A stretch of DNA of 64,000 bases, taken from assembly GCF_010093385.1 (NCBI RefSeq), contig NZ_PDWV01000004.1, positions 1-64,000 of the forward strand. Direction: 5' to 3'. The notes below the pieces were generated by a model that searched no databases, was not told where the DNA came from, and saw only the letters and a list, made by a program, of their open reading frames with translations. The stretch comes from Pseudoxanthomonas mexicana. GTDB lineage: Bacteria > Pseudomonadota > Gammaproteobacteria > Xanthomonadales > Xanthomonadaceae. This document shows, piece after piece, positions 56,783-64,000 of the stretch. Every line of letters begins with the position of its first letter. Positions within the stretch are counted from its first letter, which is position 1. Made by a program: the position numbers and the translations under genes.

Positions 56783-56865
56783 GTAGGGCCGAGCCTGCCC
56801 GACTCCCTGGTATCGCCGACGCCCGGAAACCGGCCCGAAGGGCAGCGGAGCGAGCTCCGCCCTAC
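56783..56865. repeat. Palindromic repeat inside the translation operon
   Basis: A CGTAGGGCCGAGC unit and an inverted relative CGGAGCGAGCTCCGCCCTAC surround about 40 bases, with a tight hairpin GCGGAGC-GA-GCTCCGC at 56845-56860. An insertion of a dispersed repeat between rbfA and truB that did not break the operon. Confidence 0.65.
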
Positions 56866-56876
56866 CGCCCGACCTG

Positions 56877-57245
56877 TCAGGCTTCGCCGTCGGCCGGAGG
56901 CGGCGGCAGGTCGCGCAGCAGGTTCTCGATGCGTTCGCCGCGATCGACGGAGTCGTCGTAGTGGAAGTGCAGCTCCGGCACGTGCCGCATCTTCACGCGG
57001 CGCGCCAGCTCCATGCGCAGGCCCCAGGCCAGCTCCTTCAGGCCCTTGACCGCTTCCACCGAACGTTCGGGCATGAGCGCGGTGACGAACACCTTGGCAT
57101 GCGCCATGTCGCGGGTGACTTCCACGTCGGACACGCTGACCGACGGCAGGCCGTGCTCGCGTACGGCCTCGTGCACCAGCGTGCCCAGCTCGCGGCGGAG
57201 CTGGGCGGAGACGCGGTCGGTGCGATGGAACGACTTGGTCGGCAT
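56877..57245 (-). CDS. rbfA: Ribosome-binding factor A
   Basis: 30S maturation factor for the 16S 5' helix; cold-shock related. 122 residues: [38 protein letters not shown] and a KH-like fold ending [20 protein letters not shown]. Starts two bases after infB ends. The ATG at 57245 gives the conserved start. Confidence 0.97.
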   Translation of the reverse strand: MPTKSFHRTDRVSAQLRRELGTLVHEAVREHGLPSVSVSDVEVTRDMAHAKVFVTALMPERSVEAVKGLKELAWGLRMELARRVKMRHVPELHFHYDDSVDRGERIENLLRDLPPPPADGEA

Positions 57246-57247
57246 GA

Positions 57248-59893
57248 TCAGAGCGTGCGCTGCACTTCGATGCGCTCGAAGCACTCGATCTGGTCGCCCG
57301 GCTGGACGTCGTTGTAGGCCTTCACGCCGATGCCGCACTCGGTGCCATTGCGCACTTCGTCGACGTTCTCCTTGAAGCGGCGCAGCGATTCCAGTTCGCC
57401 CTCGAACACCACCGTGCTGGCGCGCAGCACGCGGATCGGCTTGTTCCGCTTGACCGTGCCCTCGACCACCATGCAGCCCGCGACCGCGCCGAACTTGGAG
57501 CTGCGGAACACGTCGCGCCCTTCGGCGATGCCGATGATCTCTTCGCGGATCTCCACGCCCAGCAGACCCGATGCCACCTGCTTCACCTGGTCGATCACGT
57601 CATAGATGATCGAGAAGTAGCGCAGGTCCACGCCGTTGGCTTCGATGATGCGACGCGCGGAGGCGTCGGCACGCACGTTGAAGCCGATGACCGTGGCCTT
57701 GGAGGTGACCGCCGAGTTGGCGTCGGACTCGGTGATGCCGCCCACGCCGGAGCTGATGATGTTGATGCGGATCGATTCGTTGGACAGCGCGGTCAGCGAA
57801 TGGCGCAGCGCCTCCACCGAGCCCTGCACGTCGGCCTTGATGATCAGGTTGAGGCTGAGCTGGCCTTCGCCCTTGCCCAGCTGCGCCATGATGTCTTCCA
57901 TGCGGCTGCCGGCGGACTGGACCAGGCGCGACTCGCGGCGCTTGGCGTCGCGCTGCTGCGCCACGTCCTTGGCCAGGCGCTCGTCCTCGACCACCACGAA
58001 GTCGTCGCCGGCTTCGGGCACGCCCGACAGGCCGAGCACCTGCACGGGGATGGACGGGCCGGCCGAAGGCGGCTGGCCGCCGGTCTCGTCGAACAGCGCG
58101 CGCACGCGGCCGTACTGGATGCCGCACACCAGGTAATCGCCCTTCTTCAGGGTGCCCTGCTGCACCAGCACCGTGGCGACCGGGCCGCGGCCCTTGTCCA
58201 GCGAGGACTCGATGACCACGCCGCTGGCGCGGCCTTCTTCCACGGCCCTCAGCTCCAGCAGTTCGGCCTGGATGGAGATGGCATCCAGCAGGTTGTCCAC
58301 GCCCTGACCGGTCTTGGCGGAGATCTCGACCATCTGGGTGTCGCCGCCGAAGTCTTCGGCGACCACTTCCTCGGCCAGCAGCTCGTTCTTCACGCGCAGC
58401 GGGTCGGCATCGGACTTGTCGATCTTGTTGACCGCCACGATCAGCGGCACCTTGGCCGCCTTGGCGTGCTGGATGGCTTCGCGCGTCTGCGGCATGACAC
58501 CGTCGTCCGCAGCCACCACCAGCACCACGATGTCGGTCAGCTTGGCGCCACGGGCACGCATCGCGGTGAACGCGGCGTGGCCCGGGGTATCCAGGAAGCT
58601 GATGACGCCCTTCGGGGTTTCTACGTGGTAGGCGCCGATGTGCTGGGTGATGCCGCCGGCTTCGCCGCTGGCGATCTTGGTGCGGCGGATGTAGTCCAGC
58701 AGCGAGGTCTTGCCGTGGTCGACATGGCCCATGATGGTGACCACCGGCGGACGCGCGACCTTCTCGCCCTGCTGTTCCTCGGCGTGCGCCAGCAGTTCGC
58801 TTTCCACGTCGTTGGCGTCGGCGCGGATCGCCTTGTGGCCCAGTTCCTCGGTCACCAGCACAGCGGTGTCGTGGTCGATGGTCTGGGTGATGGTGGCCAT
58901 CACGCCCATCTTGAACAGCGCCTTCACCACGTCGCCGCCCTTCAGCGCCAGCTTCTGCGCCAGGTCGGCCACGGTGATGGTGTCGCCGATGGACACTTCG
59001 CGCACGACCGGCGCGGTCGGGCGTTCGAAGCCGTGCGCACCGCCACCGCCACGGCTCTGTTCATGGCGACGGGGGGGCTTGGACTTGCCGCGCGACGCAC
59101 CACGGCGCGCGCGATCGGCGGCCGACAGGTGCAGCTGGCCGGCGAAACGGCTGGTGCTGTCGTCGTCCTCGACGCCGGCCACCATCACGTGCGAACCGCG
59201 GGTCTTGTGCTTGGCGGCAGCCGCGTTGCGGTCGTCGGCACGCGGCGGATCCTTGCGCACCACCTGCTTGGGCACGTGGTGGCCCGGCGTGGCGGCACGG
59301 GCCGGTCGGGGCGACTCGTCCCCATCCACGGCGGTGGCGCCGGCGGCCAGCGCGGCAGCCTCCGCTTCGGCCTGCGCGCGCGCCGCTTCGGCTGCGGCCC
59401 GGGCCTCGGCTTCCTCCTGCCGACGGCGCTCGAGTTCTTCGGCGCGCTTGGCGTCTTCCTGGGCGAGGCGCCGCTGTTCGTCGAGATTGCGCTGGCGGGA
59501 TTCCTCTAGCTTGCGCAGGATCTCGGCGCGCTCCGGATCGGCTTCGCTCTGCCAGTTCGTAGCAACGGACTCGGCGTCGGTCGGCTTCACGTAGGTGCGC
59601 TTCTGGCGCACCTCCACGGCCACCGTGGTCTTGGTGCGGCCGGCGGCGACCGTCACTTCCTGCACCTTGCGGCGGTTCAGTGTGATCTTCTTGGGCGCAG
59701 CCTCATCCGTCGCGGCATCGCTCTTGCCGTGCGAGCGCTTGAGGAAGCCGAGCAGCTTCACTTTTTCCATGCTGGTCACGACCTGGTCGGGACCGCTGAA
59801 GCTCATGCCGGCCTCGGCCAGCTGCTCCAGGAGTTTCTCGACCGGCGTGTTGACCAGTTCAGCGAGCTTGCGGATGGTGGTTTGCTGCGACAT
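57248..59893 (-). CDS. infB: Translation initiation factor IF-2
   Basis: GTPase that brings initiator tRNA to the 30S subunit. 881 residues. IF2 N-terminal domain (1-50), a long charged coiled-coil/linker (about 120-185), and a second IF2_N around 295-350. The GTPase domain has G1 GHVDHGKT at 389-396, DTPGH, and NKID, followed by domains II-IV. AGGA site at the ATG. Shorter internal forms, as in E. coli, are possible but not evident. Confidence 0.98.
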   Translation of the reverse strand: MSQQTTIRKLAELVNTPVEKLLEQLAEAGMSFSGPDQVVTSMEKVKLLGFLKRSHGKSDAATDEAAPKKITLNRRKVQEVTVAAGRTKTTVAVEVRQKRTYVKPTDAESVATNWQSEADPERAEILRKLEESRQRNLDEQRRLAQEDAKRAEELERRRQEEAEARAAAEAARAQAEAEAAALAAGATAVDGDESPRPARAATPGHHVPKQVVRKDPPRADDRNAAAAKHKTRGSHVMVAGVEDDDSTSRFAGQLHLSAADRARRGASRGKSKPPRRHEQSRGGGGAHGFERPTAPVVREVSIGDTITVADLAQKLALKGGDVVKALFKMGVMATITQTIDHDTAVLVTEELGHKAIRADANDVESELLAHAEEQQGEKVARPPVVTIMGHVDHGKTSLLDYIRRTKIASGEAGGITQHIGAYHVETPKGVISFLDTPGHAAFTAMRARGAKLTDIVVLVVAADDGVMPQTREAIQHAKAAKVPLIVAVNKIDKSDADPLRVKNELLAEEVVAEDFGGDTQMVEISAKTGQGVDNLLDAISIQAELLELRAVEEGRASGVVIESSLDKGRGPVATVLVQQGTLKKGDYLVCGIQYGRVRALFDETGGQPPSAGPSIPVQVLGLSGVPEAGDDFVVVEDERLAKDVAQQRDAKRRESRLVQSAGSRMEDIMAQLGKGEGQLSLNLIIKADVQGSVEALRHSLTALSNESIRINIISSGVGGITESDANSAVTSKATVIGFNVRADASARRIIEANGVDLRYFSIIYDVIDQVKQVASGLLGVEIREEIIGIAEGRDVFRSSKFGAVAGCMVVEGTVKRNKPIRVLRASTVVFEGELESLRRFKENVDEVRNGTECGIGVKAYNDVQPGDQIECFERIEVQRTL

Positions 59894-60035
59894 TCGGATC
59901 CTAGGTTTCTTGTTGCGCCCCCCTGGCGGTGGAGGGGCAACCCTTTTCGAGAGGGGGGATTCTAAGCCCTGCGGGTGCCAGGGCGGTGTTCATGGGTGGC
60001 TCATGCGCCGCGTCCCGGGCGGGCCCGGGCGGCGC

Positions 60036-61547
60036 TCATGCGCCACGCTCCAAACGGGCGATTTCCTCGGCGCGGGCGGCCAGGATCAGCGCGGCGGCGC
60101 GCGCCTCGTCCAGGCCCTCGATACCAAACTCGACCACTTCGTCGGCGGCCAGGTCGGACAGGTCCTCGCTGGTGCGGACGCCGTGCGAGGCCAGCGCGAA
60201 TGCGGTCTCCTCGTCCATGCCTTCCAGCGCCAGCAGGTCCTCGGCCGGATGGTCGTCCTCCAGGCCTTCTTCCTCGGCCAGCGCCTCGTTCAGCAGGGCG
60301 TCGCGGGCGCGCGAGCGGAGCTCCTCGACGATGTCCTCGTCGAAGCCTTCCACGGCCAGCAGTTCGCCGACCGGGACGTAGGCGATTTCCTCGACCGTGC
60401 TGAAGCCCTCGGCGACCAGGATGGCGGCGATTTCCTCATCCACTTCCAGCTTGTCCATGAACAGCTGGCGGGCGACGGCCTGTTCGGCCTCGCTCTTGGC
60501 CTGCACCTGGTCGGCGGTCATGACGTTGAGCTGCCAGCCGGTCAGGCGGCTGGCCAGGCGCACGTTCTGGCCGCCCTTGCCGATGGCCTGCGCCAGGCGG
60601 TCCTCCGCCACGGCCAGGTCCATCGAATGCTTCTCTTCATCGACGATGATCGACTGCACTTCGGCAGGGGCCATCGCGTTGATGACGAAGGTGGCCGGGT
60701 TGTCGTTCCACAGCACGATGTCCACGCGCTCGCCGTTGAGCTCGTTGCTCACGGCCTGCACGCGCGAGCCGCGCATGCCGATGCAGGCGCCGATGGGATC
60801 GGGGCGGGTGTCGTGGGCCAGCACGGCGATCTTGGCGCGGTCGCCCGGATCGCGCGCGCAGGCCTTGATCTCGACCAGGCCCTGACCCACTTCCGGCACT
60901 TCCAGCTTGAACAGCTCGATCATGAACTCCGGGGCGGCGCGGCTGATGAACAGCTGCGGGCCGCGCGGCTCGTAGCGCACGTCGTACAGGTAACCGCGCA
61001 CGCGGTCGCCGGCGCGCAGCACGTCGCGCGGGATGCCCTTGTCCTTCGGGATGAAGGCCTCGGCGTTGCCGCCCAGGTCCACGTAGATGTTGCCGCGCTC
61101 GGCGCGCTTGACCACGCCGGTGACCAGCTCGCCCACACGATCCTTCCAGGCATCGACCACCTGCGCGCGTTCTGCTTCGCGGACGCGCTGCACGATGACC
61201 TGCTTGGCGGCCTGGGCGGCAATGCGGCCGAAATCGGGGTTCTCGATCTTCTCTTCGATCCAGTCGCCCACTTCCGCGCCTTCGGCCTCGTCCTCGGCGT
61301 CCATCAGGCGGATCTGGCGATCCGGCGATTCCATCACCACGTCGTCGGCCACCACTTCCCAGCGGCGGAAGGTCTCGTAACTGCCATCCTTGGGATCGAT
61401 GGCGACGCGCACCTGCACGTCCTGGTCCAGATAGCGCTTCTTGGCGGCGGAAGCCAACGCGGCCTCAATGGCCTCGAAGATGACTTCGCGCGGCACGCCC
61501 TTCTCGTTGGCCACCGCATCCACGACCAGCAACAGTTCCTTACTCAT
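60036..61547 (-). CDS. nusA: Transcription termination/antitermination factor NusA
   Basis: 503 residues. N-terminal RNA-polymerase-binding domain (1-125), S1 domain (about 135-200), two KH domains (200-345; GACIGMRGSRVQAVSNEL and AIGKGGQNVRLASRL). Two acidic C-terminal helical repeats (about 365-500) follow, the form found in gammaproteobacteria that binds alphaCTD. Three bases after rimP; GGAG site. Confidence 0.98.
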   Translation of the reverse strand: MSKELLLVVDAVANEKGVPREVIFEAIEAALASAAKKRYLDQDVQVRVAIDPKDGSYETFRRWEVVADDVVMESPDRQIRLMDAEDEAEGAEVGDWIEEKIENPDFGRIAAQAAKQVIVQRVREAERAQVVDAWKDRVGELVTGVVKRAERGNIYVDLGGNAEAFIPKDKGIPRDVLRAGDRVRGYLYDVRYEPRGPQLFISRAAPEFMIELFKLEVPEVGQGLVEIKACARDPGDRAKIAVLAHDTRPDPIGACIGMRGSRVQAVSNELNGERVDIVLWNDNPATFVINAMAPAEVQSIIVDEEKHSMDLAVAEDRLAQAIGKGGQNVRLASRLTGWQLNVMTADQVQAKSEAEQAVARQLFMDKLEVDEEIAAILVAEGFSTVEEIAYVPVGELLAVEGFDEDIVEELRSRARDALLNEALAEEEGLEDDHPAEDLLALEGMDEETAFALASHGVRTSEDLSDLAADEVVEFGIEGLDEARAAALILAARAEEIARLERGA

Positions 61548-61550
61548 TGA

Positions 61551-62168
61551 TCACTCCGCGCGCGGCTTGCGGGCCGCCGGTTGGTTGGGTTTCTTCTTGG
61601 CTTTGCCGGCCGGGGCCCGCTTGGCGCCGCCAGCCTTGGCACCGGCCTTGCGGCCGGCACCGGATCCGGGGTTTTCGGGCGCCAGGCCCAGCGCCGCCCA
61701 GTCGGGAACCAGGCGCGCCTTGTCGATATTATCGAACGCCACCGGCATTTCGGCGCCGTCCACGACGAACACGATGCGGTCGCCTTCGATGCGGGCGATG
61801 GTGCCCTGCAGGCGGCGACGGCCGTCCTGGGGCAGCTTCATCACCACCTTCGCCGACTCGCCTGCGAAGCGGGCGTAATGCTCCAGCCGGAACAGCGGCC
61901 TGTCCACGCCGGGCGAAGAGACTTCCAGCGTGTAGTTGCCGGAAATCGGATCTTCCACGTCGAGCTGCGCGGACACTTCGCGGCTCACCGCCTCGCAGTC
62001 CTCGATGTTGACGTGGCGGGTATCGCGTTCGGCTTCCTGCACATCGATGTACAGGCGCAGCGTGGCGCCACCGGGTGCCGGCAGGTACTCGATGCCGAGC
62101 AGCTCCACGCCCAGGGACTGGACGGTCGGTGCCAGCAGGTTGGCGATGTCGTTGGCCTTCTCGCTCAC
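61551..62168 (-). CDS. rimP: Ribosome maturation factor RimP (GTG start) with a basic tail
   Basis: 30S assembly factor acting before RbfA. 205 residues from the GTG at 62168, chosen because [20 protein letters not shown] is the conserved start; the frame is open upstream over a terminator. The RimP core ends near residue 158 ([10 protein letters not shown]). The last 40 residues are a Lys/Ala/Gly tail ([20 protein letters not shown]) probably binding RNA; this is common in xanthomonads. First protein gene of the operon. Confidence 0.94.
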   Translation of the reverse strand: MSEKANDIANLLAPTVQSLGVELLGIEYLPAPGGATLRLYIDVQEAERDTRHVNIEDCEAVSREVSAQLDVEDPISGNYTLEVSSPGVDRPLFRLEHYARFAGESAKVVMKLPQDGRRRLQGTIARIEGDRIVFVVDGAEMPVAFDNIDKARLVPDWAALGLAPENPGSGAGRKAGAKAGGAKRAPAGKAKKKPNQPAARKPRAE

Positions 62169-62210
62169 GGATTCGATGCCGTTGTCGGGGATGGTGCGGT
62201 ACGGGTCGCG

Positions 62211-62243
62211 AAAACAGACAAGGGGCCCGATGGGCCCCTTGTC
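62211..62243 (-). terminator. Terminator between tRNA-fMet and rimP
   Basis: Minus strand: GACAAGGGGCCC-ATC-GGGCCCCTTGTC then TGTTTT. It ends the tRNA transcript; rimP then needs a promoter in the 43 bases before its GTG or readthrough (known for metY-rimP in E. coli). Confidence 0.85.
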
Positions 62244-62338
62244 CGATACGCTGGATGTCGGTGCAACGACGGGAACATGCGTCGTTGCGTGCCCAGGTTC
62301 TTCGTCGGCCGCCTGGTGAAGGCGGCCTCGGATAAACA

Positions 62339-62415
62339 TGGTAGCGGGGGCAGGATTTGAACCTGCGACCTTCGGGTTATGAGCCCGACGAGCTGCCAGA
62401 CTGCTCCACCCCGCA
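62339..62415 (-). tRNA. Initiator tRNA-fMet (CAU)
   Basis: 77 bases with encoded CCA. Anticodon loop CTCATAA (anticodon at plus-strand 62379-62381) on a stem ending in three G-C pairs, the initiator hallmark. First acceptor pair is unpaired: U1 faces U72, where E. coli has C1-A72. Position upstream of rimP-nusA-infB equals E. coli metY. Confidence 0.96.
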
Positions 62416-62539
62416 GCAGAGGCGAGATTATGATGAATGCGCCGATTTATTGCAAGCCTTGCGGACTATCGGCGTGGGGCATCGCATTCATCGCGCGTTG
62501 CCGGCCCTGGGTGGACCGGCGGCTCCCCGGGTAACGTGA

Positions 62540-63991
62540 TCAGCCTGCGAACGCCAGCTTGCACCACGCCATGATCGGGTTCCAGGCGATGCCCAGCGCC
62601 AGCAGCGCCAGTGCGTTGACGCCGAACACCAGCGGCACCACGCGATCCTTGCGCGCGGGCGGTATTTCGCCCACGGGTTCGTCGAAGTACATCACCTTGA
62701 TCACGCGCAGGTAGTAGAACGCACCGATCACCGCGCCCAGCACGCCGACGATGGCCAGCCACAGGAAACCGCCGTTGACGGCCGCGCCCAGCACCACCAG
62801 CTTGGCCCAGAAGCCGAGGAACGGCGGCACGCCGGCCAGCGAGGCCATCACGCACAGTACCAGACCGGCCTGCCACGGGTTGCGCGCGTTCAGGCCCTTG
62901 AAGTCGTCGATCCGGTCGGCTTCGAAACCCTGGCGCGACAGCACGATGATCGCGCCGAACGCCGCCGCCGACAGGATGGCGTAGCTGATCGCGTAGAACA
63001 GCGCGGCGGAGTAGCCGACTTCGCCGCCGCCGGCGAAGCCGACCAGCAGGAAGCCGACATGCGACACCGTGGCATACGCCAGCATGCGCTTGAGGTTGGT
63101 CTGCGCGATCGCGATGACGTTGCCGATCACCAGCGATGCGGCGGCCAGGCCGGCCAGCAGCCACTGCCACTGCGCCGCGGCCGGGCCCACGCCGTCCTGC
63201 AGCAGGCGGAACGCCATGCCGAAGGCGGCCAGCTTCGGCGCCGCGCTGATGAACAGCGTCACCGGTGTCGGTGCGCCCTGGTAGACGTCCGGCAGCCACA
63301 TGTGGAACGGCGCCGCGCCCAGCTTGAACGCCACGCCCGCCACCATGAACACCACGCCGGTGAGCAGCAGCAGGCGCTGGTCGCCGCCACCGCCGAGCGC
63401 GGTGCCCGTGGCGTCGAAGATCGCCGGCAGATGCAGCGAACCGGTTGCGCCGTACACCAGCGACATGCCATACAGCAGCAGACCCGAAGCCAGCGAGCCC
63501 AGCACGATGTACTTCATCGCCGCCTCGGTGGCCAGCCCGTCGTCGCGGTTCAGCGCGACCAGGGCATACGAGCACAGCGCCAACAGTTCAAGGCCCAGGT
63601 AGACCATGACCAGGCTGCCGGCGGACACCATCATCATCATGCCGGCGGTGGCGAACATCACCAGCACCGGCGCCTCGCCCGGATACAGGTTGCGCTCGCG
63701 CAGGTACGGCCAGCCATACACCAGCGACAGCGCACTGACCGCGACGATCACCACCTTGCTGACATCGGCCAGCGTGTCGCGCACGAACATGCCGCTGAAC
63801 ACGCTGCCCTGCCCGCCCACGCCCGTGGCCAGCATCCAGACCACGACGACCATGACGACCAGCGCCAGAGCATGGGTGATGAAGCGGCGGGCGTTGTCCA
63901 GGAACAGGTCGAGCATCAGCAGGGCGAACGCCCCCGCGATCAGGGTCAGCTCGGGCAGCAGCGGCTGCAGGTCGGCGGCGGAGATGGGCAT
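62540..63991 (-). CDS. nuoN: NADH-quinone oxidoreductase subunit N
   Basis: Membrane arm subunit of complex I, antiporter-like proton channel. 483 residues and about 14 spans. Key features: conserved ELLALCSYALVALNR with the Glu/Lys region, AAPKLAAFGMAFRLLQ-type helix, and MLAYATVSHVGFLLVG. The ATG at 63991 sits at the window edge, so its ribosome site and nuoM are outside. It is the last nuo gene and ends before the initiator tRNA. Confidence 0.96.
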   Translation of the reverse strand: MPISAADLQPLLPELTLIAGAFALLMLDLFLDNARRFITHALALVVMVVVVWMLATGVGGQGSVFSGMFVRDTLADVSKVVIVAVSALSLVYGWPYLRERNLYPGEAPVLVMFATAGMMMMVSAGSLVMVYLGLELLALCSYALVALNRDDGLATEAAMKYIVLGSLASGLLLYGMSLVYGATGSLHLPAIFDATGTALGGGGDQRLLLLTGVVFMVAGVAFKLGAAPFHMWLPDVYQGAPTPVTLFISAAPKLAAFGMAFRLLQDGVGPAAAQWQWLLAGLAAASLVIGNVIAIAQTNLKRMLAYATVSHVGFLLVGFAGGGEVGYSAALFYAISYAILSAAAFGAIIVLSRQGFEADRIDDFKGLNARNPWQAGLVLCVMASLAGVPPFLGFWAKLVVLGAAVNGGFLWLAIVGVLGAVIGAFYYLRVIKVMYFDEPVGEIPPARKDRVVPLVFGVNALALLALGIAWNPIMAWCKLAFAG

Positions 63992-64000
63992 CGGCGTCGT

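Noticed and set aside
57800-59509. Long plus-strand frame opposite infB
   Set aside because: His/Gln/Arg-rich antisense of the IF-2 gene.

Overview
The window is a high-GC gammaproteobacterial chromosome segment. Its gene content and order (metY-type initiator tRNA then rimP-nusA-infB-rbfA-truB-rpsO-pnp, a MetX-family acyltransferase beside a thiol dioxygenase, TonB-dependent receptor, REP-like repeats) point to the Lysobacteraceae/Xanthomonadaceae, probably near Pseudoxanthomonas or Lysobacter. This is inferred from protein style and synteny, not from a database search. Almost every real gene is in one GC-rich codon style. The clear exception is a more AT-rich stretch at about 9.2-11.5 kb.

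Layout. 1-6.85 kb: a complete cytochrome c maturation operon, ccmABCDEFGHI, with most genes overlapping by 1-4 bases. 6.97-8.95 kb: a MetX-family acyltransferase and a cysteine-dioxygenase-like enzyme, then tRNA-Leu(CAA). 9.1-13.3 kb: an accessory island abutting the tRNA. It carries a two-gene operon (AAA/STAND-like ATPase fused to a TIR domain, plus a zinc-ribbon/DUF4145 protein) that looks like an anti-phage system. Behind it are leftovers: a terminase fragment, a likely CdiI-type immunity gene, two coupled unknown genes and an 80-bp duplication. 13.4-30.3 kb: housekeeping and stress genes, including a fasciclin protein, Arr rifampin ADP-ribosyltransferase, YciI and GFA proteins, RidA/LysR, SulP, nitronate monooxygenase, HD-GYP, an amidohydrolase, TetR, an FAD oxidoreductase and PspC. 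Two of these genes carry visible one-base frameshifts.

30.4-46.4 kb has a polyhydroxybutyrate / 3-hydroxybutyrate theme. It holds class III PHA synthase phaE-phaC (PhaE with a long histone-H1-like tail), pssA, a lipoprotein 3-hydroxybutyrate-oligomer hydrolase and 3-hydroxybutyrate dehydrogenase. A LuxR-type response regulator and a symporter-hybrid histidine kinase resemble the CrbR/CrbS acetate-switch pair. A TonB-dependent receptor and a GntP-family permease follow. Together these could polymerise, depolymerise, import and sense short hydroxy acids or acetate. Between the regulator and a Nudix gene lies a 0.7-kb gene-free stretch with a tandemly duplicated module carrying perfect DnaA boxes.

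46.5-52.7 kb: a DUF1800/DUF1501 pair, a Tat-exported SDR-like protein and an MFS exporter. 53-62.4 kb: the translation/RNA operon read leftwards from tRNA-fMet to pnp. 62.5 kb to the end: nuoN, the last gene of respiratory complex I. Six or more families of short palindromic repeats sit between genes throughout.
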